The translations under genes and the position numbers were made by a program. Shown one piece after another: positions 42,535-51,543 of a stretch of 64,000 nucleotides of DNA. The stretch comes from Megasphaera cerevisiae DSM 20462 (GTDB taxonomy: Bacteria; Bacillota; Negativicutes; Veillonellales; Megasphaeraceae), in NCBI RefSeq assembly GCF_001045675.1, contig NZ_LEKT01000004.1:41689-105688 (forward strand). Direction: 5' to 3'. How positions within the stretch are numbered: the stretch's first letter is position 1; each line of letters opens with the position of its first letter. Below the pieces are notes generated by a model. The model was not told the origin of the DNA, made no database searches, and saw only the letters and a program-made list of their open reading frames with translations.

Positions 42535-43380
42535 TTATAAAGTAAGTGCAGCTTGATACACACTACGTTTCGGCACTCCACAACGCCGCGCGACGGTACG
42601 GACCGCCTCTTTTTTATCAACGCCCTGTTCCATCAAATCCCGAACCAGAGACGCATAATCAACGCAGCCGGGCACAGCTTCCCCTGATACAGGAACAGCC
42701 CCGGCAACGAGAATCACAAATTCACCGCGGACCCCTTGCCCGGCCAGATCCGTGCAAAGTTGGCTGAGCGGACCGCGCAGATATTGTTCATAACGTTTTG
42801 TTAGTTCCCGGCAGACTACTGCCGGCCTATCGCCAAGCACGTCTGTCATTTCACGCAAGACCGCCTGTATCCGGTGCGGCGCTTCATAAAATATCAAGGT
42901 TCCTTCATATTCTTTGATAGCCTCCAGCACAGGAAGACGATGCTTTTGCGTTTTTGGCAGAAATCCGATAAATGTAAACCGCGTCGTATCCATTCCCGAT
43001 GCGATAAGCCCCGTGAGTCCGGCGTTGGCTCCCGGCACAGGAACTGCGGGAATACCGGCAGCAATGGCCAGACGCACCAGATCACTGCCGGGATCGCAGA
43101 TAGCCGGCATACCGGCATCACTGACCAGAGCAATCATCGCTCCGGCTTTAAGCCGCTCGATGATCAGCGGTCCTTTTTCCGCCTTATTATGCTCATGGTA
43201 GCTGGTCAGCGGCGTATTAATATCGTACGCATGCAGCAGCAGCTTGGTATGACGTGTATCCTCTGCGGCAATCATGTCTGACTCCCGCAGGCAGCGGACT
43301 GCACGATAGGTAATATCCTCCATATTGCCGATAGGCGTTGCACATAAATACAAGGTCCCCTTTTGAAATACTTCTGCCAT
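42535..43380 (-). CDS. rsmI: 16S rRNA (cytidine-1402-2'-O)-methyltransferase
   Basis: Tetrapyrrole-methylase-fold protein of 281 residues: LYLCATPIGNMEDITYRA, EDTRHTKLLL, SDAGMPAICDPG (SAM site) and YEAPHRI, all RsmI signatures. It methylates C1402 of 16S rRNA. The ATG at 43380 overlaps the trmN6 stop (TGATG) with AGAGGG upstream. It belongs to the conserved housekeeping operon. Confidence 0.95.
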   Translation of the reverse strand: MAEVFQKGTLYLCATPIGNMEDITYRAVRCLRESDMIAAEDTRHTKLLLHAYDINTPLTSYHEHNKAEKGPLIIERLKAGAMIALVSDAGMPAICDPGSDLVRLAIAAGIPAVPVPGANAGLTGLIASGMDTTRFTFIGFLPKTQKHRLPVLEAIKEYEGTLIFYEAPHRIQAVLREMTDVLGDRPAVVCRELTKRYEQYLRGPLSQLCTDLAGQGVRGEFVILVAGAVPVSGEAVPGCVDYASLVRDLMEQGVDKKEAVRTVARRCGVPKRSVYQAALTL

Positions 43381-44144
43381 CACATACCCTCTTTTCCGGT
43401 CCCCAGACATACCGCTTTACCGTACATGGCTAATACAGCGTGACTGTAGAAGCCGTCTTCATCATGAACAATAACAGGTGGTTCTATACTCATACCCGGA
43501 TTGCCGCCACGTATACCTTCTACGAGAAAAAGCTTAGCCTTTTTATGGGCCCGTCCATGGATCATCTGCACAGCTTTAGGCTCCAAGCCATAGCAGCGCA
43601 TCGCTGCCAGTACATCTGTCAGCCGGTCTGCAATGTGAATCATGCGAAACCGGCCATGATATTTCAACGCATACCGGGCCGCCTCCATAACATCCGTCAG
43701 GGTTGCCGTTTCCTCATGACGCGCCCTGCGGATGCCCTCTGCTTCACTAACGGCACCGCGCGCTTTTTCACGATAAGGTGGATTGACGTATACTGCCGCG
43801 TAGGCACCGCTGGCAGACCAGGAACGGATACGTCGGTAATCCTCTTCTATAATATGAATACATTCTTCTCGACCATTGATACCTGCATTGCGCCGGGCAA
43901 TATCTGCCATGACAGGGTTGAGCTCCACACCGGTAATATCTGCTGCGCCCCGAGACGTCAAAATAAGCGGAATCGCCGCCGTCCCTGTCCCCAGATCCAA
44001 TGCCGGCCCATGCGGAACTGGTCCGAAATGGGCCAGCAGGACGGTATCCAGTGAAAAGCAGAACTGGTCGTCCCGCTGAATAATTTTCATTCCGTCCAGA
44101 ACGAGATCATCCAGCCGTTCATGAGGCTTTAACTCAATCTTCAT
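43380..44144 (-). CDS. trmN6: tRNA1(Val) adenine-37 N6-methyltransferase-like (YabB/TrmN6)
   Basis: SAM-dependent methyltransferase of 254 residues: SAM-binding ALDLGTGTAAIPLIL and the N6-adenine motif VYVNPPYRE. The start MKIELKPHERLDDL matches the family; its ATG overlaps the yaaT-type gene by 11 bases. It corresponds to yabB of Bacillus, which sits in the same order between yaaT and rsmI. Confidence 0.9.
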   Translation of the reverse strand: MKIELKPHERLDDLVLDGMKIIQRDDQFCFSLDTVLLAHFGPVPHGPALDLGTGTAAIPLILTSRGAADITGVELNPVMADIARRNAGINGREECIHIIEEDYRRIRSWSASGAYAAVYVNPPYREKARGAVSEAEGIRRARHEETATLTDVMEAARYALKYHGRFRMIHIADRLTDVLAAMRCYGLEPKAVQMIHGRAHKKAKLFLVEGIRGGNPGMSIEPPVIVHDEDGFYSHAVLAMYGKAVCLGTGKEGM

Positions 44145-44979
44145 GCTCTGCTTCTGCCACATCGGACCAAGAGACATTGACAGTATGTCCATTTTCCAAT
44201 TGTACCTTGACCGTATGATCCTTCATGTGAACGCGCAGGACGGTTCCCACTCCCTCGTCGGTAATAACGCGCCGTCCCACAACCGGCGGTTTCTGCTGCT
44301 CGCAGTTTTTCTGCTGGCAGTTCGTACATTTCAGTTCCCCCGACGTATACAGCGAATTTTCATACCGCAGGCAGCACATAAGCCGTCCGCAGATACCGGA
44401 AATTTTCGTCGGGTTGAGCGACATGCCCTGCCCCTTAGCCATACGAATAGATACGGGCTTAAAATCTCCTAAAAAAGAGGCGCAGCACAACGGCCGTCCG
44501 CAGCAGCCGATGCCGCCGATCATTTTAGCCTCGTCACGCAGTCCTATTTGACGCAGTTCGATCCGAGTTCGAAATACAGAGGCCAAGTCTCTCACCAGCT
44601 CACGAAAATCAATACGTCCGTCCGCAGTGAAAAAGAAAATGATTTTACCCATATCAAAAGTGTAATCCACATCAATAAGTTTCATCGACAAATTATGCTT
44701 CGCTATTTTTTCCAAACAAATACCGAATGCTTTTTTTTCCCGTTCTTTATTTCGTTCGACCTGACGCAAATCCTTTGGCGAAGCCTTACGGATAATAGGC
44801 TTCAGCGGCTGTACCACCTCCGAGGCATCAACACTGCGCGGGGCAATGACGACGGAGCCATACTCCATCCCCCGCGCGGTTTCGACGATGACACCATCGT
44901 TTACAGCAAGGGAAATTTCCATCGGGTCAAAATAATATACTTTTCCGGCCGCCTTAAAGCGTACACCTACAACTATCAA
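44134..44979 (-). CDS. ricT: PSP1/RicT (YaaT) family protein
   Basis: Protein of 281 residues with the PSP1 domain (about 60-210) and Cys clusters GCCGRPLCCASF, CGRLMCCLRY and CTNCQQKNC. In Bacillus, RicT is part of the RicAFT complex that carries Fe-S clusters and aids RNase Y processing of mRNA. The start is a TTG directly after the holB stop (TAGTTG) with AAAGGAGG 7 bases upstream. It stands in the canonical order holB-yaaT-yabB. Confidence 0.93.
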   Translation of the reverse strand: MIVVGVRFKAAGKVYYFDPMEISLAVNDGVIVETARGMEYGSVVIAPRSVDASEVVQPLKPIIRKASPKDLRQVERNKEREKKAFGICLEKIAKHNLSMKLIDVDYTFDMGKIIFFFTADGRIDFRELVRDLASVFRTRIELRQIGLRDEAKMIGGIGCCGRPLCCASFLGDFKPVSIRMAKGQGMSLNPTKISGICGRLMCCLRYENSLYTSGELKCTNCQQKNCEQQKPPVVGRRVITDEGVGTVLRVHMKDHTVKVQLENGHTVNVSWSDVAEAEHED

Positions 44980-45972
44980 CTAAATACCTCCTTTGGCTTT
45001 AATACATTGAATGCTCACATAATCCCAAACCAGATGCACGTTGACATGACGCACCAGCGCCTCCATGCCCTCGTCTAGGACGGAAAGAATCTTAAAAATA
45101 CCTGTATCTGTCCAACAGGTCAATAACTTCATCATATCATCTGTATATCTTTTAAGCCGCAGTCCGGACTGCCCCGCACCGCTTCGCAGTACTGCCATAT
45201 CCCGCAGGAACATCGCACTCCAGCGAAGAATTTCTGCTGTCTCCCCCTCCGTCAGATTCACAGAGACGGCCAGCCAGGCAGCGTAAGGACAAGCATGCTC
45301 TCCCATAATACGGAGAAAATCAAGAGCATAGCGAACTTCATCAGAGCCAGTCCCCTGAAGATAGTCAAAAACGGCACGGACAATACCATTACCCCAAGCA
45401 ACAGCATCTTCATAGTCCTGCGCCCTGCCGCCGTGCAGCCGCAATAACCCCGCCAGCATTTCTGCATCGCCAACAGGCGAAAAAAAGATTTCCGTACAGC
45501 GCGAAACAATCGTAGGGAGCAGCAGTGCCGGCTGATCTGTAATCAAAATGAAACAGACGCCGGACGGTGGTTCCTCTAATATTTTCAGCATACGATTGGC
45601 GAATTCCGTGTTCATCGTTTCTACATGGTCAATAATGCAGACACGGCTGCTGCCTGCCTGTCCTTGAAGCATAAGCCGGCTTTGAAGCTTCCGGAACTGA
45701 TCAACTTTCAGCATAGCGCCTGCCGGAGCCAGATAGTACGCATCATCCCGATCCGATTCGAGAGGCTGCCCGGCTTTAGCTTCTTCATGTAAAAAAAGCG
45801 GGCGTCCTACCATAGCCGAGGCTATGGCCCGGGCCATCATCGTTTTTCCGATACCAGCAGGACCGGCAAAAATCATGGCATGGGGCATGCGGTCCCTTGC
45901 CTGCCAATGGATCAACCGGGCCTTAATCGCTTCATGTCCGATGATAGAGTCAAACCACGTATTATTATCCAT
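44980..45972 (-). CDS. holB: DNA polymerase III delta' subunit
   Basis: Clamp-loader subunit of 330 residues: P-loop AGPAGIGKTMMARAIA (about 40), helper motif LKILEEPPSGVCFILIT and the SRC motif TIVSRCTEIFF. It helps load the beta clamp. AAGGAGGG precedes the ATG. It is 98 bases after tmk, with a terminator-like hairpin between them. Confidence 0.93.
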   Translation of the reverse strand: MDNNTWFDSIIGHEAIKARLIHWQARDRMPHAMIFAGPAGIGKTMMARAIASAMVGRPLFLHEEAKAGQPLESDRDDAYYLAPAGAMLKVDQFRKLQSRLMLQGQAGSSRVCIIDHVETMNTEFANRMLKILEEPPSGVCFILITDQPALLLPTIVSRCTEIFFSPVGDAEMLAGLLRLHGGRAQDYEDAVAWGNGIVRAVFDYLQGTGSDEVRYALDFLRIMGEHACPYAAWLAVSVNLTEGETAEILRWSAMFLRDMAVLRSGAGQSGLRLKRYTDDMMKLLTCWTDTGIFKILSVLDEGMEALVRHVNVHLVWDYVSIQCIKAKGGI

Positions 45973-46015
45973 CGCCAGCCCTCCTTTGCAGGAAATACTA
46001 TCTAACTAATTCATT

Positions 46016-46052
46016 ATAAAAAAAAACAGCGGCAAAGTCTAGTTTTACCGCC
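46016..46052 (-). terminator. Terminator-like hairpin between tmk and holB
   Basis: Minus-strand GCGGTAAA pairs with TTTGCCGC (46044-46051 with 46029-46036), followed by TG and a run of nine T running into TATAATG. It may be a partial terminator or attenuator, and the trailing TATAAT could be the -10 of a holB promoter. Confidence 0.55.
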
Positions 46053-46070
46053 AAATTTCGCTGATTTTGC

Positions 46071-46748
46071 TTATTTTTTCAAGAGTTTTAAAACGATACT
46101 ATATACGTCCTCATGGATGGCCTCAACAGACCGCATACATTCTCCTAAAGCACATGAAATGCACTGCCAACTATACTGTTTTGCCAACTGGTCATATGCC
46201 TCATGACATTTTTTCAAAAAAGATTCATTCTGTTCATGAATATCCCCGGTTTGTCCACCCGTTTTTCCCATCCTGGCAGCCATAAGCTGTTCCGTTACCG
46301 CCAAAGGAACATCCAGAAGAATCACCATATCCGGTACGGGAAGACCCATTTTATGAAATTCAAAATCCCATAGCCAGTCCAAATACCTTCTGCGGGCCGC
46401 CGGATCTTCTATTTTTATCATTTGATAGAGCATATTACTCGTCGTATACCGATCGGCAATCACAGTTCCACCCTGCAACAGAAAATTCTTCCATTTCGTC
46501 TGATACGAAGCAAAGCGGTCTACAGCATAAAATGCCGATGCCGCATAGGGATTGACAGAATTGGCATCCCTGCCGAAATCACCGTTCAGGTACATTTTGA
46601 CAAGGGCACTCGATTCACTGTCATAATCCGGAAAGCTAACGCAGCGGACCTGCCGCCCTTCATGCTGCAGCCGTTCTGTAAGCAGCCGTGTCTGTGTCGC
46701 TTTGCCGCTGCCGTCGCCGCCTTCAATAATGATCAAATGTCCCGTCAT
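46071..46748 (-). CDS. tmk: Thymidylate kinase
   Basis: Kinase of 225 residues: P-loop IEGGDGSGKATQTRLL, substrate/Mg motif DRYTTSNMLYQ and a lid region near GKTGGQTGDIHEQN that differs from the usual Arg-rich bacterial lid. It makes dTDP from dTMP. The ATG at 46748 follows AAGGATGG. It lies after the PLP-decarboxylase gene, the same order as yaaO-tmk in Bacillus. Confidence 0.9.
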   Translation of the reverse strand: MTGHLIIIEGGDGSGKATQTRLLTERLQHEGRQVRCVSFPDYDSESSALVKMYLNGDFGRDANSVNPYAASAFYAVDRFASYQTKWKNFLLQGGTVIADRYTTSNMLYQMIKIEDPAARRRYLDWLWDFEFHKMGLPVPDMVILLDVPLAVTEQLMAARMGKTGGQTGDIHEQNESFLKKCHEAYDQLAKQYSWQCISCALGECMRSVEAIHEDVYSIVLKLLKK

Positions 46749-46814
46749 AGTATAAACCCATCCTTTTTGATTAATAAAATGATTGGACCGCTTGCCGCAG
46801 CCGATCCGCATACG

Positions 46815-48269
46815 CTACAAACATAACACGCGGACAGTCGGCAGCAGTCCGCCGGCAGCGCCGTTAGGTCTGTATCCTGCCGTCATTTTTCGTGCTATAT
46901 ACTCCAGGCAGGCAGCTGTTATTTTTTCTCCCAGTCCGACAACGGGAATGCCCGGAGGATAAAACGATATAGCTTCTGCGGAAACGCGGCCCAAAGCCTG
47001 CGTCAAAGGCACAGTTTCTACTTCAGCATTCCATGCTTCCTGCGGCGATACACAAACTTGCGGTATCGGAAGCGGCGGTTCTGTCGATCGTTCCACCGCA
47101 CAGACAGAATGACTGGAAGCAATACGGCGACAGGCTTTTAACAGCGCCGCTGTACTGGCTTCACTGTCCCCTATCGTAATCAAGGCCAGGACATGGCTGC
47201 CTGCGGTCATTTCCACCTCAACTCGTTCTCTGCGCAGAAGCCGCTCAGCTTCTCTTCCATCCAGACCCAGGCCGGAAAAATCAATAGTGATTTTTGTTTC
47301 ATCAAAACCTCCGACAGTACTATAATCCATGATTTCCCGTCCAAAGGAACATATCCCGGAAATCAGATTCAGCTCATGACGCAGCTGACGCGCGAGAGCC
47401 AGCGCCCGTCCGGTCAGCCGTTCCCCATCCAGCGCCAGCTGACGCCGGGCACTGTCAAGGGAAGCTAGAAACCAATACTGCGGACTGGTCGACTGGACCA
47501 GCGCCATAGCCGCAGCAATTTTATCAGTCAGCGGAAATGCCCTGGCACAGTGGAGCATAGAGGTCTGCGTCAGCGAACCTGCCAATTTATGCGTACTTTG
47601 GGCAACACAATCAGCACCGCAGACCAGCGCTTCTTTGGGAAACGCCGCTTGAAAAGGTAAATGAGCACCGTGCGCCTCGTCTACCAGCACATAGAGTCCT
47701 TGTGCATGGGCATATCGTACCATTTCCTCTAGCTGTATGGCAACGCCATCATAGGTCGGATACGTAACTAGAACCGCTCTGGCTCCGGGATGAGCCTTCA
47801 CAGCCCGCTTCAATCCGTCCAGATCCGGCCCGAGAGAAATCTGCTGCACCGCAGCAAATCTGCTTTCCATGTATACCGGCACAGCACCGCTCAGTACGAG
47901 ACCATTCATAACGCTGCGGTGTGCCTCCCGGGGAAGAATAATCTCATCGCCACGGCGGCACACCGCCAATATCATCGCTTCAACGCAAGCCGTCGTCCCA
48001 TTGACGGAAAAGAAGGTTCGTCCGGCCCCATACAAGTCCGCAGCCAACTGCATTGCCTCCCGCAGCGGTCCCTCTGGTCGAAATAAATCATCCAGCGCAT
48101 ACATAAGTCCCAGATCCCGATCCAGCGCGCTGCCGAAAAGCTCCTTTTGATATACGGAGGCGCCACAGCCCAACTTGTGACCCGGCGTATGAAACGGTAC
48201 CATATGACACCGGCAGTAATCTTCCAGGGCATCTACAAAAGGCACCTTATGCTGATTTTCCCTATCCAT
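46815..48269 (-). CDS. Orn/Lys/Arg decarboxylase family protein (YaaO type)
   Basis: PLP-dependent fold-I enzyme of 484 residues: FHTPGHKLG at the N-terminus, SVNGTTACVEAMIL, VDEAHGAH and the PLP-Lys in STHKLAGSLTQTS. It belongs to the short Firmicute group (YaaO, SpeA-like) that decarboxylates arginine or lysine. Its start overlaps the Nudix gene by 8 bases. The substrate is not certain; Bacillus SpeA of this group acts on arginine. Confidence 0.88.
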   Translation of the reverse strand: MDRENQHKVPFVDALEDYCRCHMVPFHTPGHKLGCGASVYQKELFGSALDRDLGLMYALDDLFRPEGPLREAMQLAADLYGAGRTFFSVNGTTACVEAMILAVCRRGDEIILPREAHRSVMNGLVLSGAVPVYMESRFAAVQQISLGPDLDGLKRAVKAHPGARAVLVTYPTYDGVAIQLEEMVRYAHAQGLYVLVDEAHGAHLPFQAAFPKEALVCGADCVAQSTHKLAGSLTQTSMLHCARAFPLTDKIAAAMALVQSTSPQYWFLASLDSARRQLALDGERLTGRALALARQLRHELNLISGICSFGREIMDYSTVGGFDETKITIDFSGLGLDGREAERLLRRERVEVEMTAGSHVLALITIGDSEASTAALLKACRRIASSHSVCAVERSTEPPLPIPQVCVSPQEAWNAEVETVPLTQALGRVSAEAISFYPPGIPVVGLGEKITAACLEYIARKMTAGYRPNGAAGGLLPTVRVLCL

Positions 48270-48735
48270 GACGTATACACTCCATCTGTTTTAAAAAATC
48301 CTGAATCAGCGTCTTGCCCGTATCATAGGAAAAGGCTTTCATCTGCATCAAAGAATGCCAAAGGGAGTCATGAATACAATAACCTGAAAATTCATCTGCC
48401 TCTACCCAGTGATATGCCAAATGCTCATTTGAAATCCGAACGGTTTCCGTATCGGCAAGAGCCGTAAAAATAACTCCGTTTAAAAATTGTCCGTCTTTCT
48501 TTTGGTAGCTCCAAATGCCTGCCGGTGCCGCCAGTTGAATGGACAACCCCGTTTCTTCCCGAACCTCCCGCCGCAGGCCGCTGATAAAGTCTTCCTTAAA
48601 ACGCAGGCCGCCCCCGGGAAATTCCCAATGATGAAGTCCCTCTGCATCATTTTTCTGCAGCAGCAGCAGTTTTCCTTCATGAAAGATCATCGCTTTTACA
48701 CTTAATCCCATCATTACATTTGTTTCTTGTCCCAT
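48262..48735 (-). CDS. Nudix hydrolase
   Basis: Protein of 157 residues with a Nudix box spanning GGGLRFKED through RREVREETGL (about residues 42-65). It would hydrolyse a nucleoside diphosphate linked to another group; the substrate (oxidised dNTP, ADP-sugar or other) is open. GGAGG precedes the ATG. It is the first gene of the housekeeping operon in this window. Confidence 0.88.
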   Translation of the reverse strand: MGQETNVMMGLSVKAMIFHEGKLLLLQKNDAEGLHHWEFPGGGLRFKEDFISGLRREVREETGLSIQLAAPAGIWSYQKKDGQFLNGVIFTALADTETVRISNEHLAYHWVEADEFSGYCIHDSLWHSLMQMKAFSYDTGKTLIQDFLKQMECIRHG

Positions 48736-48929
48736 GCCGGGCCTCCATTCCTCTGCCAGCTCCCGTTTTCAAAATAGTTTGTGATTATTGTACCACAGAG
48801 ACACAGCAGGGTACAGAGAGAAGCACAAAGATATCTTTCCCGGACAGAATCATTTTCATCTGTCCTATTTACTTACGCCAATTTCTGCTGTAAAATAGGG
48901 GCACAGTTACATAGAGGAGGAATTAGTAT

Positions 48930-49766
48930 ATGGCTACAAAACGCGTGCTTGCAATTCATGATATATGTTCATTTGGCCGTTGTTCCCTGACTGCCGCAAT
49001 TCCGGTCATTTCTGCCATGGGTATTCAGGTATGTCCGTTTCCCACGGCACTGTTCAGTAACAATTTAACCTATGGCACATTTACTTTTTCAGATTTCACA
49101 CCGCACATGAACGAGTTCATGGACATGTGGCAATCGCTGGGCTATTCCTACGATGCCGTGTACAGCGGATTTTTAGCGGATGCCGCTCAGATTGCAGTAG
49201 TACAGGATGCTATCCGCCGTTTTGCCAAACCGGATACCCTCGTCATCGTCGACCCGGCGATGGCAGACGACGGTAAGCTGTATCCCGTATTTAAGCCTGA
49301 TATCATCACAGAAATGGGGAAATTAATCGGTAATGCCACCGTTATTACACCGAATTATACGGAAGCCTGCCTTCTCCTAAACCATCCGTATGCAGACAGG
49401 ATCCCTTCCACCAAAGACATGACAGAGCTATGCCGGCGGCTGATTGATCAAGGGCCGGAAAAAGTCGTCATTACCAGTGTTCCAGCGCCAAACGAAGAGA
49501 TCAAAATTGTCAGCTATGACAAGCAAACTGCATCGTTTGATGAATATGCAGTACAGCGTCTCCCCTTCAATACTTGCGGCACAGGAGACCTGTTTTCCAG
49601 CGTTCTGACAGGTGCACTGCTGAACGGCAGTAATCTGCACGCAGCCGTTCGAAAGGCAGCAGATTTTCTGAGCTATGCTATTACCTACACCTATCATTCT
49701 GGTTCAGATTGCCGCGAGGGCGTACAGGTTGAGCCATGCTTGAAGAAGCTGATGGAAATACAGTAA
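48930..49766 (+). CDS. Pyridoxal/pyridoxamine kinase (PdxY/PdxK-like)
   Basis: Ribokinase-fold kinase of 278 residues: starts VLAIHDICSFGRCSL, with substrate loop VSGFLAD-like YSGFLADAAQ, VIVDPAMADDGKLY and the anion-hole motif NTCGTGDLFSS (catalytic Asp). It should phosphorylate pyridoxal or pyridoxamine to supply PLP. GAGGAGGAATT precedes the ATG. It is the only plus-strand gene in the right half and ends at a terminator. Confidence 0.88.
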   Translation: MATKRVLAIHDICSFGRCSLTAAIPVISAMGIQVCPFPTALFSNNLTYGTFTFSDFTPHMNEFMDMWQSLGYSYDAVYSGFLADAAQIAVVQDAIRRFAKPDTLVIVDPAMADDGKLYPVFKPDIITEMGKLIGNATVITPNYTEACLLLNHPYADRIPSTKDMTELCRRLIDQGPEKVVITSVPAPNEEIKIVSYDKQTASFDEYAVQRLPFNTCGTGDLFSSVLTGALLNGSNLHAAVRKAADFLSYAITYTYHSGSDCREGVQVEPCLKKLMEIQ

Positions 49767-49798
49767 GCCGCAATAGTAATTTTATAGTTTTTCAAGAT

Positions 49799-49838
49799 AC
49801 CAGGCTAAAAATGCATACTCATTTTTGCCTGGTGTTTT
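49799..49838. terminator. Bidirectional intrinsic terminator
   Basis: ACCAGGC-AAAAATG pairs with CATTTTTGCCTGGT, followed by GTTTTTA. It lies between the convergent kinase gene and the polysaccharide operon. Confidence 0.8.
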
Positions 49839-49845
49839 TATTATA

Positions 49846-51543
49846 TCATACCTGCCTTCTTTGAAGGGACATCATTTGCGTATACCCTTCTTTCAAGTAA
49901 TCATTCAGCCGGCCCACTTTAAATTTTTCAGGGTCCGTATCCGGACGTTGTTCATTTTCCGTCAGCACAAGATCTAATGCCTGAGGAGTAAACTTAGCGG
50001 TATCGCTCATATGCATAATAATAATAGATCCCTTTCGTACATGTCGTTTATCATCATAAATTCCAGCCTTAATCGCTCCTACTAAATAGGATACAGATTG
50101 TGCACGATAATCCTCCGTGCTTTCGTAGCCAGAAACAATATAAGTATACCCCGCATTCAAAATAATTCTGCTTCCCACTTTATTGATCGCTAATGTTGGC
50201 GGGCGAAAATAACGAGTCAGCATATGCCGTCCATCTACAGTAACATCCCCGACCACATTTGCCAGCCGTTCATAGGCAGTAGTAACATCTGTTGTATAGT
50301 CTTCCGGAGATTGTAAATCACGAATTTTACCATTTTTTTCACGAATTGCCATGGGACGATGCAAATTGGTGTGGCTGCCGATCTCATTACCAGCTGCCGC
50401 TATGGAACGTAATAAATTGGGATTATTGGGCATAGATCGCGTGATAATAAAAAAGGTTCCCGACACATGATGCTTCCGCAATACGTATAATAATTTATTA
50501 ATGGACGTATCATTTCCCCAATCATCAAAGGTAAGAAAAATAGTATTGTCTGCTGCATTTTTCACGACTCCAGTTTTATCTGCTTTACGCATAATATCTC
50601 TATCAAAACCATACATACGATCATCTGTACCCACTTCAGGTGAGCCAATGTATCGTGCAAGAAATTCTTTAGCAAAATTTTTATCATTGATAGGAGTAGC
50701 AACATACCCAGGCTGTAAATCCTTCGGAATAGTCGAAACATCGCAGGGATACGTATAGAGATACTTAGTTTGATGTAAAGCATCTTCAACACTGCATATC
50801 TGATATGCGGAATCATTTGCGGGATTCGTTTCCGGCGTATCTGTAAAGGTACGATATGCAATATTATCTATTTTTTGTTCCTTCACTGCCATCATCATAT
50901 CACCAACCAATGTCGGATTTGTATAAAAGTCCATGCGAAAATACGCAATTTGTCCACGTCCCATAGACGTTGCCCATTTATTAAAAACAACCGGCATAAC
51001 CTCTGCAACTGTTTGGGCCTCTTTATTCTTAGATAATACGACATTCACAGTTTGCCCTATCAGCAGACATCCTGTTGATGCAACCGCTTCCCGTACAGCC
51101 GCCGTATCAGGGCCATACATTTGCCGCACCAATCGAGTATCTATACCATATTTTCCGTGCAATGCCCCGCGAATTCGTTCAATTTGAGCCGCAATCACGG
51201 CAGCACCATCCGTTTCATTAGGCCGTACACCTATACCGATTTCTTGTCCATAAGCTATAATATTTCGAATAGTATCCGCATTGTTCCGCAGTTCTTTTTC
51301 CGTTACAAAAAAAGTCCCCCGCATGTTTTGTTGTCTCATCCGAATCAGCACATCATTGACTGAATCGGAACGGCCAAGTCCGCCGAATGTAAATATAACC
51401 CCCTGATATGTCGTTGGCAGACTATTCATTTTTTTTACTGAAGATATATCTGATTCCAAATCAGCACTTTTTCCTATTGTGCTAAAAGAAAAAATCAGAA
51501 AAATCAAAAAAATAAGAAAGGGAATCGTATGTCGTTTCTTCAT
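49846..51543 (-). CDS. Exported protein with two NodB-type deacetylase domains
   Basis: Protein of 565 residues with a signal peptide or anchor (about 6-26). The first NodB-like domain (about 45-250) has lost the catalytic motif (FTFGGLGRSD in place of TFDDG). The second (about 330-545) is intact: LTFDDWGND, GSHTNLHRPM (metal His), RYFRPPT and IIIMHMSD. It should remove N- or O-acetyl groups from a polysaccharide in the periplasm. The first domain may bind glycan without cutting. Its ATG overlaps the GH18-like stop (ATGA). It is the last gene of the operon. Confidence 0.88.
   Translation of the reverse strand: MKKRHTIPFLIFLIFLIFSFSTIGKSADLESDISSVKKMNSLPTTYQGVIFTFGGLGRSDSVNDVLIRMRQQNMRGTFFVTEKELRNNADTIRNIIAYGQEIGIGVRPNETDGAAVIAAQIERIRGALHGKYGIDTRLVRQMYGPDTAAVREAVASTGCLLIGQTVNVVLSKNKEAQTVAEVMPVVFNKWATSMGRGQIAYFRMDFYTNPTLVGDMMMAVKEQKIDNIAYRTFTDTPETNPANDSAYQICSVEDALHQTKYLYTYPCDVSTIPKDLQPGYVATPINDKNFAKEFLARYIGSPEVGTDDRMYGFDRDIMRKADKTGVVKNAADNTIFLTFDDWGNDTSINKLLYVLRKHHVSGTFFIITRSMPNNPNLLRSIAAAGNEIGSHTNLHRPMAIREKNGKIRDLQSPEDYTTDVTTAYERLANVVGDVTVDGRHMLTRYFRPPTLAINKVGSRIILNAGYTYIVSGYESTEDYRAQSVSYLVGAIKAGIYDDKRHVRKGSIIIMHMSDTAKFTPQALDLVLTENEQRPDTDPEKFKVGRLNDYLKEGYTQMMSLQRRQV

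Noticed and set aside
41634..42545. Plus-strand open frame over metG (303 residues)
   Set aside because: It is antisense to the well-conserved metG; the protein has no recognisable motif.
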